A model generated the notes under the pieces. The model worked only from the letters and a program-made list of their open reading frames with translations. It had not been told where the DNA came from and made no database searches. Of a stretch of DNA of 64,000 nucleotides, positions 36,162 to 43,260 are shown in pieces. Origin of the DNA: Pseudonocardia sp. T1-2H (lineage in GTDB: Bacteria; Actinomycetota; Actinomycetes; Mycobacteriales; Pseudonocardiaceae); assembly GCF_038039215.1 (NCBI RefSeq), contig NZ_JBBPCL010000001.1, positions 2,728,001 to 2,792,000 of the forward strand, read 5' to 3'. Numbering within the stretch: position 1 is the stretch's first letter; each line of letters opens with the position of its first letter. The translations under genes were made by a program, and so were the position numbers.

Positions 36162-36416
36162 ATGGCGACCCAGGTGCTGCCCGACGTCGAGACCCGTCCG
36201 CAGGGCACGGACTCCACCGGCAACGACGAGCCGACGATGTTCCACTACGTCCGGAAGAACAAGATCGCGGAGAGCGCGGTCCTGGGCAACCTCGTCGAGG
36301 CGCTGTGCGGGGAGAAGTTCCCGGTGACGAAGTCACCGAAGCCCGGCTCCCCGGTCTGCCCGGACTGCAAGAAGATCTACGAGGGCCTGCCCAAGGGCGG
36401 CGACGGGGGCGAGTGA
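36162..36416 (+). CDS. DUF3039 protein
   Basis: An 84-residue protein. MFHYVRKNKIAESAVLGNLVEALCGEKF and SPVCPDCKKIYEGLP define DUF3039; Cys in LCG plus CPDC could bind metal. ATG at 36162; an in-frame ATG at 36153 is an alternative. The start is only about 10 bp from the divergent psuG start, so at least one of the two is probably leaderless or promoters overlap the coding sequence. Confidence 0.9.
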   Translation: MATQVLPDVETRPQGTDSTGNDEPTMFHYVRKNKIAESAVLGNLVEALCGEKFPVTKSPKPGSPVCPDCKKIYEGLPKGGDGGE

Positions 36417-36452
36417 GCCCCGGGCCGGCCGCGGCGTGGGCCGGCCCCGGGC
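36417..36452. terminator. Bidirectional GC-rich terminator hairpin
   Basis: GCCCCGGGCCGGCC (36417-36430) pairs with GGCCGGCCCCGGGC (36439-36452), 14 bp with one mismatch, between convergent DUF3039 and PHA depolymerase genes. Confidence 0.65.
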
Positions 36453-36455
36453 AGG

Positions 36456-37304
36456 TCAGGCGCGGCCGGTCAGGAACTCGTCGATCACCGGGGCCAGCTC
36501 GTCGGCCTCGGTCACGAGGGCGAGGTGCCCACCCCGGTAGAGGTGCAGCCGCGCGTCCGGGATCCCGCGCGTCATCAGCCTGGCGTTGACCACCGGGACG
36601 ATCGGGTCGTCGTCACCGGCGACGATCAGGGTGGGCTGGCGGATCATGTTCAGGAACGGCAGCGTGGTCCAGCCCACCCCGGCGAGGAGCTGGTAGTAGT
36701 AGCCGCGGGCCGGGCCCCCGTGGTCGCCCGCGTGCAGGGCCCGCGGGGCCTTCTGCGGGTTCGTCCGCATCGTGCCGCCGTAGATCTCCCCGGCGATCCG
36801 TGCGGCGTACTCGGGGTCCTGGTGGCGGCGCGGGGTGAGCATCCTGCTCAGCACGTTCGGCCGCGCGGGCACCATCAGCGAGCCCGTCCCCGTGGCGACG
36901 AGCACGAGCTTGCGCACCCACCGCCGCCCGGAGATCGCGACCTGCTGGGCCAGCCCGCCGCCCCAGGAGAACCCCAGGACGTCGACCTCGCCGTAGCCGA
37001 GCTGCGTCACGAGCCTGCCGACGAGCAGCGCGAAGGTCGACATGTGGTACGGCATCGTGGGGTCCGGGGAGCCGCCGATGCCGGGCACGTCGAAGCGGAT
37101 CACCTCGAGGTTCGGCGGCAGGGCGTCGACGAAGGGCTCGAGCACCTCCAGCGTCGCGCCGATGCCGTTGAGCAGCAGCAACGGGGTCCGGCGCGGGCCG
37201 TCGGCGGTGGCGCGCCGGATGGCGACCCGCAGGGTCCGGCCGCGCACGCGGGTGGAGAAGACGTCGTCACGGGGAACGTCGGGGTGGTGCGCTGTGCTCG
37301 TCAT
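36456..37304 (-). CDS. phaZ: Intracellular PHA depolymerase (PhaZ-like alpha/beta hydrolase)
   Basis: A 282-residue alpha/beta hydrolase. LLLLNGIGATLEVLEPFVDAL is the oxyanion loop; the nucleophile elbow VLGFSWGGGLAQQ (GFSWGG) is diagnostic for the mcl-type intracellular PHA depolymerase group; Asp in AGDDDPIVP and His in RGGHLALVTEADELAP complete the triad. ATG at 37304 overlaps the stop of the PhaC paralogue (ATGA), so both are made together. Confidence 0.88.
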   Translation of the reverse strand: MTSTAHHPDVPRDDVFSTRVRGRTLRVAIRRATADGPRRTPLLLLNGIGATLEVLEPFVDALPPNLEVIRFDVPGIGGSPDPTMPYHMSTFALLVGRLVTQLGYGEVDVLGFSWGGGLAQQVAISGRRWVRKLVLVATGTGSLMVPARPNVLSRMLTPRRHQDPEYAARIAGEIYGGTMRTNPQKAPRALHAGDHGGPARGYYYQLLAGVGWTTLPFLNMIRQPTLIVAGDDDPIVPVVNARLMTRGIPDARLHLYRGGHLALVTEADELAPVIDEFLTGRA

Positions 37305-38986
37305 CGCTCCACAACATATGTGCCCGGCGCCGGGTGCACCGCGTGGAGGCCGCGCCCACCCAGCTCCGGTGGCGCGTCTCTCAGCTCACCGGTGTGCTCG
37401 GCGAGCCATTCGACGAGGTCCGGCCACCACGAGCCGGGCTCGACGTGCCCGGCGGCGCGCCAGCGCTCGGCGTCGACGGGATGCCCCGCGGACACCGCCC
37501 CGCCCACGCGGTACGCGGCGCGGGTGCTCCCCGGCGGGCTCGCCAGGACGGCCGCGTTGCTGCCGGTCGCGAGGACGAACCGGGTCTTGCCGCCGACGAG
37601 CTGGCTGGTCCGGTAAGCCGCCTGCCAGGCCGTGAACCGGTCCCCGACCCCGGCGACGGCGTAGACGTCCGTCCGCACCCGCGACAGGTCCAGCGGGGTA
37701 CCGAGCAGCATCAGCCGGCCGGGCCCGGCCAGCGCGTTGTCGAGCGCGAGGGCGACGAGGTCCCGGTGCAGCGCGGCCGGCACCCGCGTCGCGTCGGCGT
37801 TCCAGTACCGCAGCGGGTCCGGCGCGGGCTCCTCGCCCTGCAGGTAGCCGTGGGCCCAGCCCGGCCAGACCAGCTCGTCCGGGGAGAGCCAGGCGAGCAG
37901 CTCGGCCAGCCGGCGGCCGTCGACGTACCCGCGGCGCGCCGACGCGGCGACCGAGGCCCGGGCGGCCCGGTCGTCGACGGGGTGGCCGGCCGTGGGGCCG
38001 GTGCGGGCGTGGGCCCGGTCCAGGACCGTTCCGACGAGGACGAGGCCCGCCACCCGCTCCCGCTCCTCGCGGGCGGCGAGGTGGGCGAGCAACGCGGTGG
38101 CGAGGAGGCCACCGGTGCTGACGCCGAGGAGGACGGTGCGGTCCACCCGGCAGATCCGCTCGCAGGCGTCCATCGCGTCCAGCAGGGCCTGCGCGTACGC
38201 GTCGAGGCCCCACTCGGCGTGCTCGGCGGCCGGGTTGCGCCAGGACAGGGCGAAGACCTGCTGGTCCGCCCGCACGAGATGCTCGACGAGGCTGCGGTCC
38301 GGGGCGAGGTCCGCGAGGTAGTAGCGGTTGGCGAACGGCGGGACGACCAGCACGGGGACGTCGCGGACCTCGCGGTCCTGCGGCAGGTACTGGACCAGCT
38401 CGACCATCTCCGTGCGGTACACGACGGCGCCGGGCGTGGCGGCGACGTCCTCGCCGGGCGTGAGATCGGCGACGGCGGGGACGCGCGGCGACGCGCCGAG
38501 ATCCTGGGCCGCGCGCCGCAGCCCGTCCACGACGCTGCGGCCGCCGGTCCGGGCGGCGGCGCGCCAGGCGAGGGGGTTGAGCAGCGGGTTCGTGGCGGGG
38601 GCGAGCAGCTCCGCCGCGGTGGCGACGGCGTGCCGGACCTGCTCGCAGTCCGCCGGGTCCAGCCCGGCGTCGTCGACGAGGTCCAGGGCCGTCTCACCGG
38701 CGGCCGTGTGGGCCTGGGCGAGGCGCCGCAACACCGGGTTCGACGTCCAGGCCGGGTCCGCGTAGCGCGGGTCCCGCTCGGGCGCGGCGACCGTCGACGT
38801 GCCCAGGCCGATCTTGCCGAGCTCCGTGACCAGCCCCGCGCCGCGCCGGGCGAGCGTCGCGGGCCGGGTGGCGAGGGAGGCGGCTAGCCGGACCGCGGGT
38901 CCACCGGGGAGCAGGCGGCGCCAGGGCCCGCGCGCGCCCTCGGTGAGGAGCATGTCCAGGGGGACGGCCGCGTCGTCGGTACTCAT
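37301..38986 (-). CDS. PhaC paralogue lacking the catalytic Cys and His
   Basis: A 561-residue protein with the PhaC architecture (RDPRYADPAWTSNPVLRRLA, VVYRTEMVELVQYLPQ, PFANRYYLADLAPDRSLVEHL). The nucleophile box reads VLLGVSTGGLLA: Ser290 stands where PHA synthases have Cys. The Asp block is kept (VAGVGDRFTAW), but the expected SGHIAG reads TGSNAAVLASPPG with Asn477 in place of His. It cannot work as a normal synthase and may be a structural or regulatory granule protein. ATG at 38986 overlaps the TGA of a 13-codon micro-ORF, and its own stop overlaps the phaZ start. Confidence 0.85.
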   Translation of the reverse strand: MSTDDAAVPLDMLLTEGARGPWRRLLPGGPAVRLAASLATRPATLARRGAGLVTELGKIGLGTSTVAAPERDPRYADPAWTSNPVLRRLAQAHTAAGETALDLVDDAGLDPADCEQVRHAVATAAELLAPATNPLLNPLAWRAAARTGGRSVVDGLRRAAQDLGASPRVPAVADLTPGEDVAATPGAVVYRTEMVELVQYLPQDREVRDVPVLVVPPFANRYYLADLAPDRSLVEHLVRADQQVFALSWRNPAAEHAEWGLDAYAQALLDAMDACERICRVDRTVLLGVSTGGLLATALLAHLAAREERERVAGLVLVGTVLDRAHARTGPTAGHPVDDRAARASVAASARRGYVDGRRLAELLAWLSPDELVWPGWAHGYLQGEEPAPDPLRYWNADATRVPAALHRDLVALALDNALAGPGRLMLLGTPLDLSRVRTDVYAVAGVGDRFTAWQAAYRTSQLVGGKTRFVLATGSNAAVLASPPGSTRAAYRVGGAVSAGHPVDAERWRAAGHVEPGSWWPDLVEWLAEHTGELRDAPPELGGRGLHAVHPAPGTYVVER

Positions 38987-39024
38987 CGCGCCTCCGCGGG
39001 AACGAGCACGTCGGCGGTACTCAT
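38983..39024 (-). CDS. Micro-ORF 2 of second coupled array (13 codons)
   Basis: Encodes MSTADVLVPAEAR; its TGA overlaps the ATG of the PhaC paralogue, whose own N-terminus MSTDDAAVPL is similar, as if the array grew by copying the gene start. Confidence 0.35.
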   Translation of the reverse strand: MSTADVLVPAEAR

Positions 39025-39062
39025 CGCGCCTCCGCGGGAGGAAGCGCGTCGTCGGGTCTCAT
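39021..39062 (-). CDS. Micro-ORF 1 of second coupled array (13 codons)
   Basis: ATG at 39062 overlaps the BrkB-like gene's TGA. Encodes MRPDDALPPAEAR; its TGA overlaps the next ATG. Contains CCTCC-CGC-GGAGG. Confidence 0.35.
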   Translation of the reverse strand: MRPDDALPPAEAR

Positions 39063-40039
39063 GCCTCACCTTCCCGGAACGGGCGCACCCGCCGGAGCAC
39101 CGTCCGCCCGGCGACCAACAGTCTCTCGCGTCGGCCCGCCGTGGCCGGCGCGGGGGACACCTCGTCGATCGCGTTGTTCAGCTGGGCGCCGATCACCACC
39201 GCGAAGCCGAGCAGGAACGCCGTGAGCAGGAACGCGATCGGCGTGGCCAGGGCCCCGTAGGTGTAGCCCGTGCTCGTGACGAACGCGATGTAGTAGCGCA
39301 GCCCGCTCGTCGCGACCACGAAGACGACCATGGCGAGCACGGCGCCGGGCAGCAGCCGGCGCCACGGGACGCCGCGGGGGAGCGCGACCTTGTAGAGCGT
39401 GGTCAGCCCCAGGACCAGCAGCAGCCCCAGGCTCGGGTAGTAGAAGAGGTCGATCAGCGAGGCGGCGGTCGGGCGCCAGGATTCGGGGAGCACGCTCGGG
39501 AGCAGGTCCGGCCCGAGGGCCAGGATCGGCAGGCCGAACACGGCGAGCACGAGCGCGGTCAAGGAGTAGAAGAGCGAGACCAGGCGCTGCCAGACCGGGT
39601 GCCGGACGCCGTCCTGGCCGTGCGCCGTGACCGTCGAGTCGACGAGCGCGGACACCGCGGACGAACCCGCCCACAGCGAGATGACGAACCCGATCGAGAC
39701 GACGTCCGCGCGGCCGTCGGTCAGGATCGTCTGGGCCGTCGGGGCGATGATCTCGTCCACGACCTGGCCGGCGAAGACCTTCCGGGACGCGTCGACGATG
39801 GTGGCGCACACCTCGCCGACGGTCGCCGGGCCGAACCAGTCGCCGACGTAGCCGAGCGAGCCGAGCAGGGCCAGCAGCAGCGGCGGCAGGGAGAGCGCCT
39901 GCCAGAACGCGGCCTTCGCGGACAGCGAGAAGATGTTGTCGTCCCAGGCCTTGACCAGGGTTCGGACGGCGACCCGGCGCATCGTCGCCCCGCGGCTCGT
40001 CGTCCGCATCCCGGCCCGGGCACCCGTCCGGCTGGTCAT
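39059..40039 (-). CDS. YihY/BrkB family membrane protein
   Basis: A 326-residue polytopic protein: KAWDDNIFSLSAKAAFWQALSLPPLLLALLGSLGY (the conserved amphipathic entry and helix 1), SLWAGSSAVSALVDSTVTAHG, four more TM helices, and a basic tail. This is the YihY/UPF0761 family, once called ribonuclease BN in error. ATG at 40039. First gene of the operon with the PhaC paralogue and phaZ, linked by two 38-nt micro-ORF units. Function unknown. Confidence 0.88.
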   Translation of the reverse strand: MTSRTGARAGMRTTSRGATMRRVAVRTLVKAWDDNIFSLSAKAAFWQALSLPPLLLALLGSLGYVGDWFGPATVGEVCATIVDASRKVFAGQVVDEIIAPTAQTILTDGRADVVSIGFVISLWAGSSAVSALVDSTVTAHGQDGVRHPVWQRLVSLFYSLTALVLAVFGLPILALGPDLLPSVLPESWRPTAASLIDLFYYPSLGLLLVLGLTTLYKVALPRGVPWRRLLPGAVLAMVVFVVATSGLRYYIAFVTSTGYTYGALATPIAFLLTAFLLGFAVVIGAQLNNAIDEVSPAPATAGRRERLLVAGRTVLRRVRPFREGEA

Positions 40040-40255
40040 GGCTGCGTCGTCCTGGTCATGGCGCCGTCCAGCATGGCCTACCCCACCCGCACCCGTGGGC
40101 CGCTGCGGGTCACGACTCGCCGGACGAATCCGCCGGGCTACCCTGATCCACGCTCCCCGGCACCCGGCGATCCCGGTGGCCACGGTGCCCGGGGGAAGGG
40201 GTGATCGCCCTCACCCACGGTGCGGTTCATGGCCGTAGAGATCCCAGGGAGACGT
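40040..40255. promoter_or_regulatory. Divergent intergenic region BrkB-like / helicase
   Basis: 216 bp that must contain both promoters. The helicase ribosome site AGGGAG is at 40246-40251. No repeat or operator is evident. Confidence 0.4.
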
Positions 40256-41986
40256 GTGTCGGAAGCAGTTTCGCAGGTCCAGCCGGCCCCGTCGTCGCGT
40301 CCGCTCCGCGCCTGGCAGCGCAGCGCCCTCGCCCGTTACCTCGCGGCCAAGCCGCAGGACTTCCTGACGGTCGCGACGCCCGGCGCGGGCAAGACGGCGT
40401 TCGCGCTGCGGGTCGCGAGCGAGCTGCTGGCGGACCGCACGGTCGATGCCGTCACGGTGGTCACGCCGACGGAGCACCTCAAGTACCAGTGGGCACAGTC
40501 CGCGGCGGCGGTCGGGATCGCGCTGGACCCCGAGTTCCGCAACTCCCAGGGCGGGACGTCGTCGGACTACCACGGCATCGCCGTCACCTACGCCGGTGTC
40601 GCGGCCCACCCGGCGCTGCACCGGCGGCGCACCGAGAACCGCCGGATGCTGGTGATCCTCGACGAGATCCACCACGCGGGGGACGCGAAGTCCTGGGGCG
40701 AGGGCGTCGGGGAGGCGTTCGAGCCGGCGGTCCGGCGGCTGGCGCTGACCGGGACGCCGTTCCGCAGCGACGACAACCCGATCCCGTTCGTCGAGTACGT
40801 CCGGGACGCCGAGGGGGCGCTGCGCAGCCGCGCGGACCACTCCTACGGCTACGCCCAGGCTCTCGCGGACAACGTCGTGCGGCCGGTCGTCTTCCTGGCC
40901 TACTCGGGGACGTCGAGCTGGCGGACCAGCGCGGGCGAGGAGATCACCGCCCGGCTCGGCGAGCCGATGACCAAGGAACAGACCGGCATGGCCTGGCGCA
41001 CGGCGCTGGACCCGGCAGGGGAGTGGATGACGGCGGTGCTCGCCGCTGCGGACCGCCGGCTGGACTCGCACCGTCAGGGCGGGATGGACGACGCGGGCGG
41101 GCTCGTCATCGCGACGGACCAGACCACCGCGCGGGCCTACGCCGCGATCCTGCACACGGTCACCGGGACGATGCCGGCGCTCGTGCTCTCCGACGAGGCC
41201 GGTTCGTCGGATCGGATCGCCGCGTTCTCCGAGTCCCGGGACCGGTGGATGGTCGCGGTCCGGATGGTGTCCGAGGGCGTCGACGTGCCGCGCCTCGCCG
41301 TCGGGGTGTACGCCACCAGCGCGTCGACGCCGCTGTACTTCGCCCAGGCCATCGGCCGCTTCGTGCGCTCCCGGCGGCCGGGGGAGACGGCGTCGGTGTT
41401 CCTGCCGAGCGTGCCGGTGCTGCTGGGGCTGGCGAGCGAGCTCGAGGCGCAGCGGGACCACGTCCTCGGTAAGCCGCACCGGCCCGAGGAGGTCTGGAAC
41501 GACGAGGAGCTCAACCAGGCCAACCGCCAGCAGGACGAGCCGGGGGAGGACGAGAAGTCCTTCACCGCGCTGCACGCGGACGCCGAGCTGGACCAGCTGA
41601 TCTACGACGGCGCCTCGTTCAGCGCGGACGAGGAGGACTACCTCGGCCTGCCCGGGCTGCTCGAGCCGGAGCAGGTGCGGACGCTGCTGAGCAAGCGTCA
41701 GCAGGAGTGGGTGGACAAGGGCTCGCCGCGCACCGGAGCAGGTGCCCGCGCGACCCCCGCGCCCGCGCCGCCGCCGCCGGACAGGCGCGGGATGACGGTC
41801 CGGGAGCAGATCAACGCCCTGCGCAAGGAGCTGAACACTCTCGTCGCGCTGCACAACCACCGCTCGGGGAAGCCGCACGGCGTGATCCACAACGAGCTGC
41901 GCCGCTCCTGCGGCGGCCCGCCCACGGCGATGGCGAACATCGAGCAGCTCGAGGAGCGGATCGCCACCCTCCGCTCCTGGCGCTGA
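40256..41986 (+). CDS. DEAD/DEAH-box superfamily 2 helicase
   Basis: A 576-residue SF2 helicase: Q-like LRAWQRSALARYLA, Walker A ATPGAGKTAFAL, motif II LVILDEIHHAGD (DEIH), motif III-like LALTGTPFRSDD, and in the second RecA domain VRMVSEGVDVPRLAVGVYAT (motif V) and FAQAIGRFVRSRRPGE (motif VI). A C-terminal extension of about 140 residues follows, with Pro-rich linker and a helical end that includes HNELRRSCGGPP. The GTG at 40256 has AGGGAG before it and is preferred over GTG 40220/ATG 40229. A conserved actinobacterial helicase of undefined role. Confidence 0.9.
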   Translation: MSEAVSQVQPAPSSRPLRAWQRSALARYLAAKPQDFLTVATPGAGKTAFALRVASELLADRTVDAVTVVTPTEHLKYQWAQSAAAVGIALDPEFRNSQGGTSSDYHGIAVTYAGVAAHPALHRRRTENRRMLVILDEIHHAGDAKSWGEGVGEAFEPAVRRLALTGTPFRSDDNPIPFVEYVRDAEGALRSRADHSYGYAQALADNVVRPVVFLAYSGTSSWRTSAGEEITARLGEPMTKEQTGMAWRTALDPAGEWMTAVLAAADRRLDSHRQGGMDDAGGLVIATDQTTARAYAAILHTVTGTMPALVLSDEAGSSDRIAAFSESRDRWMVAVRMVSEGVDVPRLAVGVYATSASTPLYFAQAIGRFVRSRRPGETASVFLPSVPVLLGLASELEAQRDHVLGKPHRPEEVWNDEELNQANRQQDEPGEDEKSFTALHADAELDQLIYDGASFSADEEDYLGLPGLLEPEQVRTLLSKRQQEWVDKGSPRTGAGARATPAPAPPPPDRRGMTVREQINALRKELNTLVALHNHRSGKPHGVIHNELRRSCGGPPTAMANIEQLEERIATLRSWR

Positions 41987-42011
41987 CCGCCCGGGCCGGC
42001 TGATCGCCCCG

Positions 42012-42200
42012 CGAGTCGCGCTCTGGGACCCCGCGAGTCGCGCTCCAGGACCGTGCGAGTCGGGCTCCAGGGCCCCGCGAGTCGGGCTCCAGGACCCCGC
42101 GAGTCGCGCTCCAGGACCCCGCGAGTCGGGCTCTGGGACCGCGCGAGTCGGGCTCTGGGATCGCGGGAGTCGGGCGCTGGGACCGCGGAGGTCTGGACGT
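42012..42200 (+). repeat. Tandem 22-bp repeat array (8-9 units)
   Basis: A 22-bp unit of the form CCGCGAGTCG(C/G)GCTCTGGGAC repeated about eight to nine times without gaps, with decay towards the right end (last unit near 42200). Lies directly downstream of the helicase gene. A second array of the same repeat in opposite orientation is at 42570-42662. Confidence 0.9.
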
Positions 42201-42329
42201 GGGGCCTCAGTCTGGTCTCACCCCACTCCTCTCACCGCAGGCGTCGATTCGGGGGCTCAGGATGCCGGCGGCGTCCGGGGGCGCAGGCCCCATCTCGGCC
42301 GGCCCCGTCCCTCTGACTCCCGCGACGCC

Positions 42330-42475
42330 GTCCGGTGCCACGCGCGCGGCCGACGACGCGCGCGTGACCAGAAGGCGCGCGTGGAGCGCGCTCGGCCGAG
42401 TCACGCGCGCTGTCAGGTGCGACGCGCGCGGTCGACGGGGCGCGGGATGCGAGAACACGCGCGTGGGTTCAGAGG
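42330..42475. repeat. Cluster of CGCGCG-core degenerate repeats
   Basis: Between the two 22-bp arrays, ACGCGCGC/GCGCGCGT cores recur at about 42338, 42357, 42376, 42401, 42421 and 42459, spaced about 19-38 bp. They look like a separate degenerate repeat family, alternating purine-pyrimidine in sequence. Confidence 0.55.
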
Positions 42476-42569
42476 TGAGCCAGGCGAAGCAGGGACGAGG
42501 CGCGAGCGGGCCGCCTGCCGGTGTTCGACGAACAGGCCTCGGGCCCGGCGAGGAGCGACCGGCGGGGCG

Positions 42570-42662
42570 TGAGGTCGCGACTCACGGGGTCTCAGGTCGC
42601 GACTCGTGGGGTCTCAGGTCGCGACTCGTGGGGTCTCAGGTCGCGACTCGCGGGGTCTCAGA
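42570..42662 (-). repeat. Inverted 22-bp repeat array (about 4 units)
   Basis: GGGTCTCAGGTCGCGACTCG repeated about four times with 22-bp period. The complement, CGAGTCGCGACCTGAGACCC, is the same unit as the first array in opposite orientation (shared CCGCGAGTCGCG..CTG..ACC). The two arrays could pair into a long stem around 370 bp of intervening DNA. Confidence 0.85.
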
Positions 42663-42691
42663 GGGGGTTGCGGGCCCGGGGCCGGACAGGC

Positions 42692-42725
42692 GAGAGGGCG
42701 GGCACCTTGCGGTGCCCGCCCTCTC
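42692..42725. terminator. Perfect 15-bp hairpin
   Basis: GAGAGGGCGGGCACC (42692-42706), TTGC loop, exact complement 42711-42725. Suits a terminator for the leftward DUF7455 gene or readthrough from the helicase side. Confidence 0.7.
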
Positions 42726-42757
42726 GATCATGCTCACATCTCGATCATGCTCACATC
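42724..42757. repeat. 17-bp perfect tandem duplication
   Basis: TCGATCATGCTCACATC occurs twice in direct succession (42724-42740 and 42741-42757), immediately beside the 15-bp hairpin. Confidence 0.9.
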
Positions 42758-42782
42758 GGCCGGCGCTGGGGACCGGCCCCTG

Positions 42783-42969
42783 TCAACTACCCGCCTGCAC
42801 GTCCGCCTTGAGCTCACCGAAGCTTGTCCTCGTGGGCCCTCGCGTGGTGACCGCAGAACAGCAGCTCTCCGCCAGACGGCAGTACGGCGCGTGCCTTTGC
42901 GGCCGCTCCGCAGCGGTCACAGCGGTCGGCGAGGGTCAACTCGGGCCGGGTCAGGGTTCCAGGCTGCAT
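42783..42969 (-). CDS. DUF7455 small zinc-ribbon-like protein, frameshifted at the C-terminus
   Basis: ATG at 42969 behind GGAGGGAG opens a 51-residue frame: ELTLADRCDRCGAAAKARAV and LPSGGELLFCGHHARAHEDK, with Cys17, Cys20, Cys39, His41 and His42 as likely zinc ligands, the DUF7455 pattern. It ends KLR-TGA at 42814. Removing one base near 42815-42819 restores a family-like end, KLRELKADVQAGS, with stop at 42783-42785 (187 nt = 62 codons plus one base). So the gene carries a 1-base insertion or the assembly does. The core metal site is unaffected. Confidence 0.8.
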
Positions 42970-43260
42970 AGCGGTCTCCCTCCGTCTCGGTGCCGGGTTC
43001 CCCCGGTACCGATTTGCTGTGACGACCGCTTGCGCGGTTCGCCCACTCTCTCAGACGTTCAGCACCCCTGCACGTGTTCCCGCCCCGCATGGCGACGACA
43101 ATCACGTTTGGCCGTCGGTGGCTGGAGGCCGTCGACGAGATGGCGCTCAGGTGTCGAAAAACGGATTCAGTTGACTACGAGTGAATGATGCGGTGCGGCC
43201 GGTGACACCGCAAGGTGAGGAATGTAAACAGTGGGGACCCGACGACTACGGTCTGCTGTC
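42970..43260. promoter_or_regulatory. Divergent intergenic region DUF7455 / EamA
   Basis: About 290 bp, less GC-rich than the rest (43100-43260 especially). TACGGT ends 8 bases before the GTG at 43261, compatible with a -10 element and leaderless transcript of the EamA gene. No coding sequence seen. Confidence 0.4.

Larger units (their letters stand above)
38983..39062 (-). repeat. Tandem 38-nt units encoding 13-codon micro-ORFs at a second operon junction
   Basis: On the minus strand, ATG codons at 39062, 39024 and 38986 are spaced exactly 38 nt. The first ATG overlaps the stop of the BrkB-like gene, the third is the start of the PhaC paralogue. Units encode MRPDDALPPAEAR and MSTADVLVPAEAR, each ending in TGA that overlaps the next ATG. 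Unit 2 shares two identical 13-mers (ACCGCCGACGTGC and TCCCGCGGAGGCG, 4 nt apart) with the repeat at 2043-2122. GGAGG precedes each following ATG by 5 bases. Confidence 0.9.

Noticed and set aside
42012..42662. CRISPR array
   Set aside because: 22-bp units are contiguous without unique spacers and no cas genes are nearby.
42199..43188. Long rightward open frame through the repeat region
   Set aside because: Made of translated 22-bp repeats and the antisense of DUF7455; not a protein gene.
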